Part shown: one piece after another, positions 1-10,000 of the stretch
Layout: every line of letters begins with the position of its first letter
Numbering within the stretch: the first letter of the stretch is position 1
Origin: Betaproteobacteria bacterium
Lineage (GTDB): Bacteria; Pseudomonadota; Gammaproteobacteria; Burkholderiales; Burkholderiaceae_C
Assembly (NCBI GenBank): GCA_025356445.1
Contig: JANXSZ010000007.1
Location: 1-64,000, forward strand
Length of the DNA: 64,000 bases
Reading direction: 5' to 3'
Notes under the pieces: generated by a model
Told to the model about the DNA's origin: nothing
Database searches by the model: none
Seen by the model: only the letters and a program-made list of their open reading frames with translations
Translations under genes and position numbers: made by a program

Positions 1-106
1 TGCCGTCCAGATCTTTCATGATTTGCGGGTTGATGTGACGTCCATGAAACGCGGTTTGAACACCCGTTGCTTGGAACTGCGTGAGAACTTGTGAAGGCGT
101 CATCAT
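1..106 (-). CDS. nuoF: NADH-quinone oxidoreductase subunit F, N-terminal fragment
   Basis: This is the first 35 codons of a gene cut by the left edge of the window. The visible N-terminus (MMTPSQVLTQFQATG, then a GRHINPQI stretch) resembles the start of betaproteobacterial NuoF, the NADH-, FMN- and 4Fe-4S-binding subunit of respiratory complex I. None of its catalytic motifs are in the window. The ATG overlaps the nuoE stop as ATGA, which fits translational coupling inside the nuo operon. The call rests on the N-terminal sequence and on position after nuoE. Confidence 0.85.
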   Translation of the reverse strand, partial: MMTPSQVLTQFQATGVQTAFHGRHINPQIMKDLDG

Positions 107-594
107 GCAGCATCCTTTGCAGCACGCAAACCATCAATCAATTGGTCTAATTTTTCGTTGGTCATGAAACTGCACATGGTGCGGTCATTTACTAGCATTA
201 CTGGTGAATCGGCACAAGCGCCCAAGCATTCACTTTGTTGCAGCGTGAATAGACCATCTTTGGTGGTCTCACCCATATGAACACCTAACTTGTGGCACAG
301 GTGCTCCAAAGCCTTTTGACCATCACGCAACTGGCATGGCAAATTGGTGCAAACATTCAACTTGTACTTGCCCAAAGGTTTTTGGTTATACATGTTGTAG
401 AACGTCGTAACCTCATGAACAGCTATTGGAGCCATGCCAAGGTAGGCGGCTATATCGCGCTCGTCATCAAGACTGATGTAGCCTTTTTCTTGTTGCACGA
501 TAGCCAAACAAGCCATGACGGCAGACTGCGCTTGGTCAGCAGGATATTTAGCAACTTCTTTGGCGAAGCGCTGTTGGATAGCATCTGGAATCAT
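103..594 (-). CDS. nuoE: NADH-quinone oxidoreductase subunit E
   Basis: A 163-residue thioredoxin-like ferredoxin of the complex I NADH-oxidising arm. The four cysteines expected to hold its [2Fe-2S] cluster (N1a) are visible as C82, C87, C123 and C127 (VCTNLPC and ECLGAC). Length is normal for the family. It lies 11 nt downstream of nuoD, and its stop overlaps the start of nuoF, so the three are clearly one operon. With NuoF it forms part of the peripheral NADH dehydrogenase module on the cytoplasmic side of the membrane. Confidence 0.97.
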   Translation of the reverse strand: MIPDAIQQRFAKEVAKYPADQAQSAVMACLAIVQQEKGYISLDDERDIAAYLGMAPIAVHEVTTFYNMYNQKPLGKYKLNVCTNLPCQLRDGQKALEHLCHKLGVHMGETTKDGLFTLQQSECLGACADSPVMLVNDRTMCSFMTNEKLDQLIDGLRAAKDAA

Positions 595-605
595 TGTTGA
601 ATGTC

Positions 606-1859
606 CTACCGGTCGATTTCGCCGAACACAATGTCCATGGTGCCAATGATGGCCACAGCGTCAGCAATCATGTGGCCACGGCCCATCTCATCGAGCGCCG
701 CCAAATGTGCAAAACCAGGGGCACGGATCTTCAAACGATACGGCTTGTTGGCGCCGTCACTCACCATGTAAATACCAAATTCACCCTTGGGATGCTCTAC
801 CGCCGCGTAGGCTTCACCTTCAGGAATATGAAAACCTTCAGTGAAAAGCTTGAAGTGATGGATCAGCTCTTCCATGTTCGACTTCATACCTTCACGAGAA
901 GGTGCAGCCACTTTGTGGTTATCGGAAATCACAGGGCCGGGATTGACACGCAACCAGTCCACGCACTGCTTGATGATGCGATTAGATTGCTTCATCTCTT
1001 CCATGCGAACAAGGTAACGGTCAAAACAATCGCCCGTCTTTCCGACAGGAATATCGAAGTCCATTTTGTCGTACACATCGTAGGGTTGCTGCTTGCGTAA
1101 GTCCCATGCGAAACCAGACCCTCGGAGCATCGCACCGGTAAAACCCATGTTCAAAGCTCGCTCAGGCGATACAACACCAATACCCACTGTGCGCTGCTTC
1201 CAAATGCGGTTATCAGTCAAAAGCGTGTGGTATTCATCCAAACACTTGGGGAACCGTTGTGTGAAATCATCAATGAAATCAAGCAAGGAGCCTTGGCGGT
1301 TTTCATTGAGCTTCGCAAGTGCTTTCGCATTTTTGATCTTACTGACTTTGTACTGCGGCATCGTATCCGGCAGGTCACGATAAACACCACCTGGACGAAA
1401 ATAGGCTGCATGCATACGTGCACCAGAAACGGCCTCGTAAATATCAAACAGGTCTTCACGTTCACGGAATGCATAAAGCATGATCGCCATGGCGCCACAA
1501 TCCAAGCCATGCGCTCCCACCCAAAGCAGGTGGTTCAACAAACGGGTGATCTCAGCAAACATCACGCGGATGTACTGTGCACGAAGGGGTACATCAATCC
1601 CCATCATCTTCTCTATAGCCAAACAGTAAGCATGCTCATTGCACATCATGGACACATAGTCCAAACGATCCATGTAGGGCAACGACTGAATATAAGTCTT
1701 GCTTTCTGCTAATTTTTCAGTCGCACGGTGCAACAGGCCAATGTGCGGATCTGCACGCTGAATGACTTCACCATCCAGCTCCAGCACCAAACGAAGTACG
1801 CCATGGGCCGCGGGATGTTGCGGTCCAAAATTCAGGGTGTAATTTTTAATCTCAGCCAT
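606..1859 (-). CDS. nuoD: NADH-quinone oxidoreductase subunit D (49 kDa)
   Basis: A 417-residue protein of the NuoD/NiFe-hydrogenase large-subunit family, without the hydrogenase metal ligands. The N-terminus has the typical [21 protein letters not shown] motif region that lines the quinone pocket, and the C-terminus ends in the conserved GEIDR. It helps form the ubiquinone-reduction site together with NuoB. It is 14 nt downstream of nuoC in the nuoABCDEF run. NuoC and NuoD are separate genes here, unlike the fused E. coli NuoCD. Confidence 0.98.
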   Translation of the reverse strand: MAEIKNYTLNFGPQHPAAHGVLRLVLELDGEVIQRADPHIGLLHRATEKLAESKTYIQSLPYMDRLDYVSMMCNEHAYCLAIEKMMGIDVPLRAQYIRVMFAEITRLLNHLLWVGAHGLDCGAMAIMLYAFREREDLFDIYEAVSGARMHAAYFRPGGVYRDLPDTMPQYKVSKIKNAKALAKLNENRQGSLLDFIDDFTQRFPKCLDEYHTLLTDNRIWKQRTVGIGVVSPERALNMGFTGAMLRGSGFAWDLRKQQPYDVYDKMDFDIPVGKTGDCFDRYLVRMEEMKQSNRIIKQCVDWLRVNPGPVISDNHKVAAPSREGMKSNMEELIHHFKLFTEGFHIPEGEAYAAVEHPKGEFGIYMVSDGANKPYRLKIRAPGFAHLAALDEMGRGHMIADAVAIIGTMDIVFGEIDR

Positions 1860-1873
1860 AAAGTGTGTGCTGC

Positions 1874-2482
1874 TTAATGCAGACCTCCATACTTGTCTTC
1901 ACGGATGATGCGAGGTGTAATTTCACGCGGCTCAATGCTGATCGGTTGATAAATCACACGCTTTTGCTCAGCGTCATAACGCATTTCAACATGGCCAGAA
2001 GTAGGAAAATCTTTACGGAAAGGGTGACCAATGAAGCCATAATCAGTCAAGATACGACGCAGATCATCATGACCTTCAAAAACAATACCAAACAAATCAA
2101 AGGCCTCGCGCTCAAACCAATTGGCAGCACTCCAAACTTTGGTCACTGATGGTAAGACAGGCATACCATCGTCGACAGCAAAGACTTTCAAGCGAACTCG
2201 CTGATTCAACGACACAGATAGCAAGTGCACAGCCACAGCAAAGCGATCCCCCTCCCAAATGCCCATTTTGTAGTCAGAGTAATCGAGACCACACAGGTCA
2301 ATCAACTGCTCAAACTGACAACCAGGGGCATCACGGAGCAACAACGCTGCAGAAGCGTAATCGGCCGCAGCAACGACCACAGTGACTTCATCCAACGCAA
2401 CATTGATACGCTTAACCTTTTCACCCAAGGTAGCAGCAATGGTGTCTTTCAGCGTTTCAGCATGTACAGCGACAGCGGTCAT
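1874..2482 (-). CDS. nuoC: NADH-quinone oxidoreductase subunit C (30 kDa)
   Basis: A 202-residue subunit of the hydrophilic connecting module of complex I. The family signature is the C-terminal stretch with [15 protein letters not shown] followed by RRILTDYGF and HPFRKDFP. I place the start at the ATG at 2482 (MTAVAVHAE), preceded by a purine-rich GAGAA. An upstream in-frame TTG at 2515, which would overlap the nuoB stop, is possible but adds only a low-complexity basic tail. The protein has no metal ligands, so its role is structural. Confidence 0.96.
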   Translation of the reverse strand: MTAVAVHAETLKDTIAATLGEKVKRINVALDEVTVVVAAADYASAALLLRDAPGCQFEQLIDLCGLDYSDYKMGIWEGDRFAVAVHLLSVSLNQRVRLKVFAVDDGMPVLPSVTKVWSAANWFEREAFDLFGIVFEGHDDLRRILTDYGFIGHPFRKDFPTSGHVEMRYDAEQKRVIYQPISIEPREITPRIIREDKYGGLH

Positions 2483-2511
2483 CGGTTCTCTTTCTCGGAC
2501 TTTGCTTCGAC

Positions 2512-2991
2512 TCAAACACGCGCAATGGTGTTGGTACGGCGAATTTTTTGCTGCAACTGAATGATGCCGTATAACAAAGCTTCCGCTGTAGGCGGGCAGC
2601 CTGGCACATACACATCAACCGGTACGATACGGTCACAACCGCGCACCACTGAGTAGCTGTAATGGTAATAACCACCACCGTTAGCACAAGACCCCATGGA
2701 GAGCACCCAGCGCGGTTCAGTCATTTGGTCATAAACCTTGCGCAAGGCAGGAGCCATCTTGTTACACAACGTACCAGCCACAATCATCAAATCAGATTGC
2801 CGTGGACTGGGTCGAAACACAATGCCAAAACGATCCAAGTCATAGCGCGCGGTACCGGCGTGCATCATCTCAACAGCGCAACAGGCCAAGCCAAATGTCA
2901 TGGGCCACAAAGAACCAGTTTTAGCCCAGTTAGCAACCGAGTCGTAAGTGGTTGTGACAAAACCCTCATTGAAAACGCCTTCAATTGCCAT
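2512..2991 (-). CDS. nuoB: NADH-quinone oxidoreductase subunit B (PSST)
   Basis: A 159-residue subunit carrying iron-sulfur cluster N2, the last electron carrier before ubiquinone in complex I. The adjacent cysteine pair C37-C38 ([11 protein letters not shown]), C102 (GSCANGGG) and C132 ([11 protein letters not shown]) give the expected four ligands. The length is typical. It is preceded by nuoA with a 39-nt gap and followed by nuoC. Confidence 0.98.
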   Translation of the reverse strand: MAIEGVFNEGFVTTTYDSVANWAKTGSLWPMTFGLACCAVEMMHAGTARYDLDRFGIVFRPSPRQSDLMIVAGTLCNKMAPALRKVYDQMTEPRWVLSMGSCANGGGYYHYSYSVVRGCDRIVPVDVYVPGCPPTAEALLYGIIQLQQKIRRTNTIARV

Positions 2992-3030
2992 AGCGTTAGC
3001 ACTCCAAAAACAAGCGGGTATTCATGATCG

Positions 3031-3390
3031 TCATTCCCAATCTAGCGCACCTTTTTTCCACATGTAAACGAAGCCCAAAACAAGGATCGTGAGGAAAACG
3101 ATGACTTCCCAAAAACCAACGATACCGATGTCTTTAAGCGCAACAGCCCAAGGCACAAGGAAAGCAATTTCCAGATCAAAAAGAATGAAAAGAATGGCCA
3201 CGAGGTAGTAGCGCACGTCGAACTTCATACGGGCGTCTTCAAACGCCTCAAAGCCACACTCGTAAGGGGAATTTTTAGCTGCATCCGGACGGTTCGGGCC
3301 CAACAGATAACCGAGCACTTGAGGCACGATTCCCACGCCAATACCGACCAGGATAAACAGTAAAACGGGCAGATATTGATCGAGATTCAT
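3031..3390 (-). CDS. nuoA: NADH-quinone oxidoreductase subunit A
   Basis: A 119-residue membrane subunit of complex I with three hydrophobic helices (roughly residues 6-28, 62-82 and 88-110). It has the conserved [21 protein letters not shown] region that contacts the quinone channel. There are two adjacent methionine codons. I chose the second because the family normally begins [10 protein letters not shown]; the ATG three bases upstream is equally readable. This is the first nuo gene, about 75 nt after the tRNA-Leu gene on the same strand. Confidence 0.96.
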   Translation of the reverse strand: MNLDQYLPVLLFILVGIGVGIVPQVLGYLLGPNRPDAAKNSPYECGFEAFEDARMKFDVRYYLVAILFILFDLEIAFLVPWAVALKDIGIVGFWEVIVFLTILVLGFVYMWKKGALDWE

Positions 3391-3461
3391 CATGTGGTTC
3401 TGGGTCTTATCTACCGCTAGGCGTCACGCCTGGAACATACCAGAGCAACCCTTTTTTTGTT

Positions 3462-3546
3462 TGGTGCCGTCGGCGAGACTCGAACTCGCAAAGCTTTCGC
3501 CACTACCACCTCAAGATAGCGTGTCTACCAATTTCACCACGACGGC
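3462..3546 (-). tRNA. tRNA-Leu (anticodon GAG)
   Basis: A class II tRNA read on the minus strand. The seven-base acceptor stem GCCGTCG pairs with CGACGGC and is followed by discriminator A and an encoded CCA. The D-arm contains AATTGGTAGAC. The anticodon stem CTATC/GGTAG encloses TTGAGGT, giving anticodon GAG. A variable arm (GTGGCGAAAGCTTTGC region) and a T-arm with GTTCGAGTC follow. The gene lies between secG and nuoA on the same strand. Confidence 0.97.
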
Positions 3547-3672
3547 TGTTTATGCCTGAATGCTGACTCACCTTGCGGCTTGCTTGCTACCCAGACAGCA
3601 CAAGAGTTTACCCTGAAATCAGCTGTTTTTCGCTCACACAGCAGCTAATTCACGGTCTCTCACACCTTGTCT

Positions 3673-4104
3673 TCACTTGCTTGGAATTTGTGCTGCACCA
3701 GAGGCCACAGGCTTGGGCATTTCCACCTTCGGTACAGCAGAAACTGCCGCCGCAGGCACGGCCCCACTGGGGATCTGTGCGGCAACACCAGAAGCGACAG
3801 ACGCAGGTGCGGGCACCGTCACTGCTGCGCGGTCCAGCACGCTGTTGGAGCCACTGCCATCAGGACGTAAGTTACTGAAATAGGCCAAAGCCAACGTGCA
3901 GACAAAGAAAATACCTGCCAGCACCGAGGTAGTGCGTGACAAGAAATTAGCACTGCCACTCGCACCAAACAGACTGCCAGAACCACCACTGCCAAAGGCC
4001 GCTCCCATGTCCGCACCTTTGCCGTGCTGCACCAGAATCAAACCAATCATGCCCAGTGCCGACAACATCTGCACAGTCAAAATCAAGGTAACAACAACAC
4101 TCAT
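3673..4104 (-). CDS. secG: Preprotein translocase subunit SecG
   Basis: A 143-residue auxiliary subunit of the SecYEG protein-export channel. Two transmembrane helices flank the conserved cytoplasmic loop (VQHGKGADMGAAFGSGGSGSLFG). The C-terminal third is a low-complexity Ala/Pro/Val tail that makes the protein longer than E. coli SecG (110 residues), as is common in Burkholderiales. It sits between tpiA and the tRNA-Leu gene on the same strand, a standard order. Confidence 0.96.
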   Translation of the reverse strand: MSVVVTLILTVQMLSALGMIGLILVQHGKGADMGAAFGSGGSGSLFGASGSANFLSRTTSVLAGIFFVCTLALAYFSNLRPDGSGSNSVLDRAAVTVPAPASVASGVAAQIPSGAVPAAAVSAVPKVEMPKPVASGAAQIPSK

Positions 4105-4141
4105 TCAATACTCCTAAATTTATAGCAATCTCTACGCATAT

Positions 4142-4885
4142 TTAAACGGCAGAGGCAATGATTGACAGAAAATCTGTCGCTTTCAGTGATGCACCACCAA
4201 TAAGACCACCATCAATATCAGGCTGGCTCAATAACTCTTTAGCATTCGCGGCATTCATGCTGCCACCGTAAAGAATCTTGATGCGCCCAGCCTTCTCACT
4301 GGCCGCTTTCAGCTGCGCCCGCAACACAGCATGAACCTGCTGCGCCTGCTCAGGGCTGGCTGTTTTACCCGTCCCAATCGCCCATACGGGCTCGTAAGCC
4401 ACCACGATTTCGCTGATGCAATGACCATTGCTGTGGATGACCGCAGCAAGCTGACGCTTAACCACCTCTTCTGTTTTACCTGCTTCACGTTCAGCCAAGG
4501 ACTCCCCCACACAAACAATCGGCGTGATACCGCAGGCCAATGCGCGCTGAGCTTTAGCCGCAACCAAGGCATCGGTTTCACCATGGTATTGACGACGCTC
4601 CGAATGACCGACGATCACATAGCGCACACCGAATTCTTTCAGCATGGCCGCAGACTGCTCACCGGTGAACGCACCGACTTCATGCGGAGAAACATCCTGC
4701 GCTCCTAAATCAATAGCTGATGCAGCGCATATAGATTGTGCTTGCGCCAGATAAGGTGCAGGAACGCACACGGCGATGGAACAAGCAGGTTGCCCGACCT
4801 CTGCCAGCAAGGCATTCAACAACGCTTCATTCGCTACCTTGCCACCATTCATCTTCCAATTGCCGGCAATCAATTTTTTACTCAT
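4142..4885 (-). CDS. tpiA: Triosephosphate isomerase
   Basis: A 247-residue glycolytic and gluconeogenic TIM barrel that interconverts dihydroxyacetone phosphate and glyceraldehyde 3-phosphate in the cytoplasm. Visible active-site residues are N9 and K11 (GNWKMN), H94 (IVGHSERR) and E165 ([12 protein letters not shown]). The phosphate-binding loops ILYGGS and GGLIGGASL are near the C-terminus. I start at the ATG at 4885, which overlaps the upstream oxidoreductase stop as ATGA; a longer reading frame upstream is not homologous. Residues 49-60 ([12 protein letters not shown]) are encoded by a copy of the dispersed AT-rich repeat. Confidence 0.97.
   Translation of the reverse strand: MSKKLIAGNWKMNGGKVANEALLNALLAEVGQPACSIAVCVPAPYLAQAQSICAASAIDLGAQDVSPHEVGAFTGEQSAAMLKEFGVRYVIVGHSERRQYHGETDALVAAKAQRALACGITPIVCVGESLAEREAGKTEEVVKRQLAAVIHSNGHCISEIVVAYEPVWAIGTGKTASPEQAQQVHAVLRAQLKAASEKAGRIKILYGGSMNAANAKELLSQPDIDGGLIGGASLKATDFLSIIASAV
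4705..4740 (-). repeat. Dispersed palindromic repeat, copy in tpiA
   Basis: On the minus strand this reads TGCGCTGCATCAGCTATTGATTTAG-like, matching the pattern GCGCTTGA..AGCTAT.AATT..ATAGC seen at six other places in the window. It is AT-richer than its surroundings and keeps the tpiA frame open. Confidence 0.5.
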
Positions 4886-5901
4886 GATTTCAATGCCCAA
4901 GTCATCACAATTTTTCCTACATGCTGGTTGGACTCCATCAGTGTGTGAGCTTGGCAAGCACCATCAGCGCTATCCGCCTCAAACACACTGTGCAGAACTG
5001 GTTTGAGTTTGCCAGCCCCAAACAGAGGCCACACCAATTGACGTAGCGCTTTGGCAATTGCTGCCTTAAAAGCCACTGGACGCGCACGCAGCGTAGATCC
5101 CGTGATGGTCAGTCGACGGCGCAAGACCAAACCGGCGTTGATTTCGCTTTTGATGCCCCCCTGCACAGCAATGATGACCAAACGACCATCTTCTGCCAAG
5201 CACTCCACTTCACGGGCAACGTAGCTACCGGCCACCATGTCCAAAATCACATCGACACCCGCACCATGGGTCAATCGCTTGACCTCCACTGCAAAGTCGG
5301 TGGTTTTGTAATTAATGGCATGGTCAGCACCCAAAGCAAGACAAGCTTCGCACTTCTCATCGGAACCCGCCGTCACGATCACCCTGGCACCGAAAGCTTT
5401 GCCGAGTTGAATGGCGGTGACACCAATACCACTCGAACCACCTTGGATCAACAAGGTTTCGCCGGGCTGCAAACGCGCCCGGTCAAACACGTTGCTCCAA
5501 ACGGTAAAGAAGGTTTCAGGAAGCGAAGCCGCCTCTGCATCGGTCAAACCACCGCCCACCCACGTTGGCACAGGCAGACACTGGCCGACAGGTGCGACAC
5601 ACCACTCAGCATAGCCCCCCCCTGCAACCAAAGCGCACACGCGGTCACCTACAGCCAAACCGGCCTCCGCCATCGCGACCACATCACCCGATTCGATGAC
5701 ACCCGCAATCTCCAACCCCGGAATATCCGAAGCCCCCGGTGGCACAGGGTAATTGCCGGTACGCTGCAATACGTCAGGGCGGTTGACGCCACTGGCGCTG
5801 ACGCGCACCAGCACTTCACCGGCACCCACCAAGGGAACAGGACGCGCCGCGATACGCAACACATCGGGTGCGCCGTAGCTGCTGATTTCAATGGCTTTCA
5901 T
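4882..5901 (-). CDS. NAD(P)H-quinone oxidoreductase, PIG3/zinc-independent MDR family
   Basis: A 339-residue medium-chain dehydrogenase/reductase. The GroES-like N-terminal domain has the [16 protein letters not shown] stretch typical of PIG3-type quinone reductases. The Rossmann fold carries [19 protein letters not shown] around residues 150-170. No structural zinc Cys cluster is visible, which fits the quinone-reductase branch rather than alcohol dehydrogenases. It most likely transfers electrons from NADPH to quinones in the cytoplasm. It lies between pnp and tpiA, and its stop overlaps the tpiA start, so it is co-transcribed with the housekeeping genes. The physiological substrate cannot be read from sequence. 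Confidence 0.88.
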   Translation of the reverse strand: MKAIEISSYGAPDVLRIAARPVPLVGAGEVLVRVSASGVNRPDVLQRTGNYPVPPGASDIPGLEIAGVIESGDVVAMAEAGLAVGDRVCALVAGGGYAEWCVAPVGQCLPVPTWVGGGLTDAEAASLPETFFTVWSNVFDRARLQPGETLLIQGGSSGIGVTAIQLGKAFGARVIVTAGSDEKCEACLALGADHAINYKTTDFAVEVKRLTHGAGVDVILDMVAGSYVAREVECLAEDGRLVIIAVQGGIKSEINAGLVLRRRLTITGSTLRARPVAFKAAIAKALRQLVWPLFGAGKLKPVLHSVFEADSADGACQAHTLMESNQHVGKIVMTWALKS

Positions 5902-5944
5902 CGGCGACTCGCAGGTAGAAATGGAGAGAACGGGTAGACCGTGA

Positions 5945-8059
5945 TTACGGCTGCTGAGGCGTGGATTCGCGGTCGATCAGCACCTTCATGGACAGCTTGA
6001 CGCGACCTTTTTCGTCCGTTTCCATCACTTTGACCTTGACAATCTGGCCTTCGCTCAAGAAGTCGGTCACGCGCTCTACACGCTGGTGAGCGATCTGGCT
6101 GATGTGCAGCAGACCATCCTTGCCAGGCAGCAGGTTGATGAGTGCACCGAAGTCCAAAATCTTGACCACAGGACCTTCATAAATCTTGCCGATCTCGACT
6201 TCCGCCGTGATTTGCTCGATACGCTTCTTGGCAATTTCAGCCTTCTCGGGATCAGACGATGCGATGGTGATGGTGCCGTCTTCGCCGATGTTGATCTGCG
6301 TACCGGTTTCTTCGGTCAGCGCACGGATGACGGAGCCGCCCTTGCCGATCACGTCACGGATTTTCTCGGGGTTGATCTTCATCGTGAACAAGCGGGGGGC
6401 AAAGTTTGACACTTCAACCTTGGCCTCACCCATAGCTTCTTGCATCTTACCCAAGATATGCATGCGGGCTTCTTTGGCTTGCGCCAGGGCCACTTGCATG
6501 ATTTCTTTGGTGATGCCCTGGATTTTGATATCCATTTGCAGTGCAGTGATACCGTTGGTCGTACCCGCAACCTTGAAGTCCATGTCGCCCAAATGATCTT
6601 CGTCGCCCAAGATGTCGGTCAACACGGCGAAGCGGTTGGCATCTTTGATAAGACCCATAGCGATACCAGCCACGTGGGCTTTCATCGGCACGCCAGCATC
6701 CATCAACGACAGGCAGCCGCCGCAAACCGAAGCCATTGACGAGGAGCCATTGGACTCGGTGATTTCCGACACCACACGCATGGTGTATGGGAATTCTTCT
6801 TTGGTAGGCAACACAGCGGCCAACGCACGCTTGGCCAAACGGCCGTGGCCGATTTCGCGACGCTTCGTCGAACCCATGCGGCCCACTTCACCGGTGGCGA
6901 ACGGAGGCATGTTGTAGTGCAGCATGAAACGGTCTTCGTACTCACCGGCCAAAGCGTCAATGCGCTGGGCATCGCGCTCGGTACCGAGAGTGGTCACGAC
7001 CAAGGCTTGCGTTTCACCGCGTGTGAACAGCGCTGAACCGTGGGTGCGAGGCAGCACGCCATTGCGGATTTCAATAGGGCGCACAGTGCGCGTATCACGG
7101 CCATCAATGCGAGGCTCTCCTGCCAAAATTTGGCTGCGCACGATTTTGGCTTCGATGTCGAACAACATGCCTTCGACCTTGACCGAGTCCACGGGCGCGC
7201 CTTCGGCCTTGAGGGCGGTCATCACGCCAGCCGTAGCTTCACGCAAAGCCTGGGTGCGGGCTTGTTTGTTACGCAATTGGTAGGCGGCACGCAGCTTTTC
7301 TTCTGCCAAAGCGCCAACTTTGGCGATCAAAGCGTCGTCCTTGGCGGGCGCTTGCCAATCCCACACCGGCTTGCCAGCGTCACGCACCAAATCATGAATC
7401 GCCTGGATGGCGACATTGCCTTGCTGATGGCCAAATACCACCGCACCAAGCATGATTTCTTCGCTCAGCTGCTTGGCTTCAGACTCCACCATCAACACGG
7501 CTGCTTCCGTACCTGCCACAACCAAATCCATCAGAGAATTTTTGCGGGCGGTTTGACCTGGGTTCAGCACGTATTCGCCGTTGATGTAACCCACGCGAGC
7601 TGCACCAATAGGGGTGGTGAAAGGAATACCAGACACCGCCAGCGCAGCGCTGGTAGCAATCAACGCAGCAATATCAGCGTCTACTTCTGGGTTCAGCGAC
7701 AGCGTGTGGATGACCACATGCACTTCGTTGAAAAAACCTTCAGGAAACAGCGGACGGATGGGACGATCAATCAGGCGGCTGGTCAGCGTTTCATGCTCGC
7801 TGGGCTTGGCTTCGCGCTTGAAAAAGCTGCCGGGGATTTTGCCAGCGGCATACGTCTTTTCGATGTAATCCACGGTCAAGGGAAAGAAATCTTGACCGGG
7901 CTTAGCGCCTTTGGAGGCGACCACCGTCGCCAACACCACGGTGTCGTCGATGTTCACAAGCACAGCACCGCTGGCTTGGCGGGCGATTTCGCCGGTTTCC
8001 ATGATGACGGTCTTATCGCCCCATTGGAAGGTTTTGGTCACTTTATTGAAAATGCTCAT
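5945..8059 (-). CDS. pnp: Polyribonucleotide nucleotidyltransferase (PNPase)
   Basis: A 704-residue phosphorolytic 3'-5' exoribonuclease and degradosome component. Domains in order: RNase PH-like 1 (about 10-140), an all-helical linker, RNase PH-like 2 (about 315-460, with [13 protein letters not shown] and [16 protein letters not shown]), KH (about 555-610, [16 protein letters not shown]) and S1 (about 620-690, [28 protein letters not shown]). Length is typical. rpsO lies just upstream on the same strand, the classic rpsO-pnp pair. The leader between them holds two strong hairpins listed separately, consistent with RNase III/PNPase autoregulation as known in enterobacteria. Confidence 0.98.
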   Translation of the reverse strand: MSIFNKVTKTFQWGDKTVIMETGEIARQASGAVLVNIDDTVVLATVVASKGAKPGQDFFPLTVDYIEKTYAAGKIPGSFFKREAKPSEHETLTSRLIDRPIRPLFPEGFFNEVHVVIHTLSLNPEVDADIAALIATSAALAVSGIPFTTPIGAARVGYINGEYVLNPGQTARKNSLMDLVVAGTEAAVLMVESEAKQLSEEIMLGAVVFGHQQGNVAIQAIHDLVRDAGKPVWDWQAPAKDDALIAKVGALAEEKLRAAYQLRNKQARTQALREATAGVMTALKAEGAPVDSVKVEGMLFDIEAKIVRSQILAGEPRIDGRDTRTVRPIEIRNGVLPRTHGSALFTRGETQALVVTTLGTERDAQRIDALAGEYEDRFMLHYNMPPFATGEVGRMGSTKRREIGHGRLAKRALAAVLPTKEEFPYTMRVVSEITESNGSSSMASVCGGCLSLMDAGVPMKAHVAGIAMGLIKDANRFAVLTDILGDEDHLGDMDFKVAGTTNGITALQMDIKIQGITKEIMQVALAQAKEARMHILGKMQEAMGEAKVEVSNFAPRLFTMKINPEKIRDVIGKGGSVIRALTEETGTQINIGEDGTITIASSDPEKAEIAKKRIEQITAEVEIGKIYEGPVVKILDFGALINLLPGKDGLLHISQIAHQRVERVTDFLSEGQIVKVKVMETDEKGRVKLSMKVLIDRESTPQQP

Positions 8060-8120
8060 GGTGTTATTTCCAGGTTAACTTAAAGGAGTACCCAAAGTGT
8101 TGGCATTCAGAACACGATGC

Positions 8121-8171
8121 CATTCCATAAAATCCAAACAAAATACAACCAGCTTTGATTTTTATGGAATG
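8121..8171 (-). promoter_or_regulatory. Hairpin in the pnp leader (candidate autoregulatory/RNase III site)
   Basis: A perfect 12-bp inverted repeat (CATTCCATAAAA at 8121-8132, TTTTATGGAATG at 8160-8171) with a 27-nt loop, 62 nt upstream of the pnp start on the transcribed strand. There is no U-run after it, so it is not an ordinary terminator. The position matches the leader stem-loop that RNase III and PNPase use for autocontrol in E. coli; that role is inferred here. Confidence 0.55.
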
Positions 8172-8233
8172 ACACAGCGCGTATTCGTATCGCCAGACTT
8201 TGGGGTATCAGCGCAAATTCGCCGATTTCAATG

Positions 8234-8275
8234 CACAAGACGCCTGAGCTAGCGAACCAACTCAGGCGTCTTGTG
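8234..8275 (-). terminator. rpsO-pnp intergenic hairpin
   Basis: A perfect 15-bp inverted repeat (CACAAGACGCCTGAG, then CTCAGGCGTCTTGTG) with a 12-nt loop starts 13 nt past the rpsO stop. It is GC-rich but lacks a following U-run. It may act as an attenuating terminator or an mRNA 3'-end stabiliser between rpsO and pnp. Confidence 0.6.
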
Positions 8276-8288
8276 TGGCATTCAATGC

Positions 8289-8555
8289 TTACTTGCGCAG
8301 GCCAAGCTTAGCGATCAATGCGGTGTAACGCGAAGCGTCTTTGGACTTCAAGTAGTCCAACAGCTTACGGCGACGGCTCACCATACGCAACAAACCGCGG
8401 CGACCATGGTGGTCTTTGGCGTGGGTCTTGAAGTGAGGCGTGAGTTCGTTGATGCGGGCCGTCAAAATGGCGACTTGAACTTCTGGGCTGCCGGTGTCAC
8501 CGACTTTGCGTGCGTTGTCCTGAACGACAGCGGCTTTGATGCTGGATGCAATCAT
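8289..8555 (-). CDS. rpsO: 30S ribosomal protein S15
   Basis: An 88-residue primary rRNA-binding protein of the small-subunit platform. The conserved core [20 protein letters not shown], followed by [10 protein letters not shown] and [10 protein letters not shown], is unmistakable, and the length is standard. It is the first gene of the rpsO-pnp unit, with a leader of about 100 nt upstream that could hold a translational operator. Confidence 0.98.
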   Translation of the reverse strand: MIASSIKAAVVQDNARKVGDTGSPEVQVAILTARINELTPHFKTHAKDHHGRRGLLRMVSRRRKLLDYLKSKDASRYTALIAKLGLRK

Positions 8556-8662
8556 TTTTTACTTCCTGTAAGGGGTGGACTTGCGGTGAACGCTGGAACT
8601 GCCTTCACCGTGTGCTTTGAACGGGATGCTCCGTATGCTCTTGCGGTATGCAAAGCCTTGGA

Positions 8663-8668
8663 ATTATA
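8663..8668 (-). promoter_or_regulatory. Candidate rpsO -10 element
   Basis: A perfect TATAAT reads on the minus strand about 108 nt upstream of the rpsO start. No good -35 sequence lies 16-18 bp upstream, so only the -10 box is proposed. The remainder of the gap 8556-8716 shows nothing else. Confidence 0.4.
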
Positions 8669-8716
8669 GCCCGATGACGAAACATGGCCATATCCACAGG
8701 CACAGCCCCCTGCAAC

Positions 8717-9886
8717 TCAGACTTTCAGCCAAGTTTTCAACCGATCTACGCCCTGCGAGAGACGAGACAAGTCTTTCGATGCAAAGCACCAGCGTAGCCA
8801 GCCCTCGGCTTCGGGGGCAAATGCATTGCCGGGAGCCAGGCCCAAGCCAGCCTCCGTCACCAAGTGCTTGGCAGTACCAAGGCTATCGTTAAAGCCTTCC
8901 AGTCTGAAAAACGCGTACATACCACCATCCGCTGACGCCACCTGCACGCCGGGTACAGCTTGCAGCAAAGGCACCAACGTATTGCGGCAAGCCTTGAGGT
9001 GAGCGACAACACGGGGTGTGACTTCATCCGTGCGCTGCAAGGCCACCACACCAGCCCGCTGCGTGAACACACTGGCACAGGAGGTGTTGAACTCGATCAA
9101 CTTGCCCATGTAGTGCGTAAGCGAGGGTGGCATCACCAGCCAACCCAAGCGCCAGCCGGTCATCAAAAAACTCTTGGAAAAGCTGTGAACGATAACCAAA
9201 CGGTCTTCTGGTTCTGAAATGTCTAAAAAACTGGGCGCGCAACCGTTGGTGCTGGGGGCGTAATACAGGCGCTCGTACACCTCATCAGCCAGGATCCAGG
9301 TGCCCGTTTTGCGACAGTGGTGCAAGAGAACTTCTTGCTCGGCACGGCTGATCGTCCAGCCGGTGGGGTTATTGGGTGCATTCAGGATCAGCAGCTTGGT
9401 GGTCGGCGTGATGGCGGCCAGCAAAGCGTCCATGTCCAGCACCCAATTGCCGCTGCGGAGGCCGCTGAGTACGGGCTTCAGCGCCACGGTGCGCAGCTTC
9501 GCGCCCATGATGAGCGGCTGGGCCGTCAGGTTCGGCCAGACCGGGGTGACTGCCACAACTTCATCGCCCGCGTCAATCAAGGCCTGCATCGCCAGCATCA
9601 GAGCGTTTACACCACCTGAAGTGATGGCCAAGCGATCCACACCGACCGGGCCGTGCAGCGCGCTCATGTAGATCGACACGGCGTCGCGCAGTTCAGGCAA
9701 ACCCAGATTATGGGAATAAAAAGTTTCACCCTTTTGCAACGAATCAATTGCCGCTTGCCGAATGAAATCGGGCGTAACCTCATCGCTTTCACCAAACCAA
9801 AAGGCCAATACATCGCTGCGGCCCATGCCGACATTGGCGACTTCACGGATTTTGGATTCTTCAAGGTTTTGCAGGGTTGGGCGCAT
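8717..9886 (-). CDS. PLP-dependent aminotransferase, fold type I
   Basis: A 389-residue class I/II aminotransferase. It shows the NAPNNPTGW loop, the ADEVYERLYY aspartate that holds the pyridine nitrogen, and the Schiff-base lysine K238 in HSFSKSFLMTGWRLGWL. It probably exchanges amino groups between an amino acid and a 2-oxo acid in the cytoplasm. The specificity is not readable, and the neighbours (rpsO on one side, a small exported protein on the other) give no pathway. I chose MRPTLQNLEESKIREVAN as the start. A methionine 12 codons upstream (9922) is also open, and neither has a clear ribosome-binding site. Confidence 0.9.
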   Translation of the reverse strand: MRPTLQNLEESKIREVANVGMGRSDVLAFWFGESDEVTPDFIRQAAIDSLQKGETFYSHNLGLPELRDAVSIYMSALHGPVGVDRLAITSGGVNALMLAMQALIDAGDEVVAVTPVWPNLTAQPLIMGAKLRTVALKPVLSGLRSGNWVLDMDALLAAITPTTKLLILNAPNNPTGWTISRAEQEVLLHHCRKTGTWILADEVYERLYYAPSTNGCAPSFLDISEPEDRLVIVHSFSKSFLMTGWRLGWLVMPPSLTHYMGKLIEFNTSCASVFTQRAGVVALQRTDEVTPRVVAHLKACRNTLVPLLQAVPGVQVASADGGMYAFFRLEGFNDSLGTAKHLVTEAGLGLAPGNAFAPEAEGWLRWCFASKDLSRLSQGVDRLKTWLKV

Positions 9887-10000
9887 GGTGAAGAGAATGG
9901 GTTCAGTGGAAAAGTGCCACATGGCTTGCGAAGGGTATGGGTATCATATTTCCAGAGACGAGAACAACGCCGAGTCCCCCCCTACAACCAGAGAATCTTC

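Noticed and set aside
2483-2515. TTG-started N-terminal extension of nuoC overlapping the nuoB stop
   Set aside because: The ATG at 2482 fits the usual NuoC start and the extension is a basic stretch without conservation that I can recognise.
7040-8083. A 347-codon plus-strand frame opposite pnp
   Set aside because: It is antisense to the strongly conserved PNPase sequence and has no recognisable domain.
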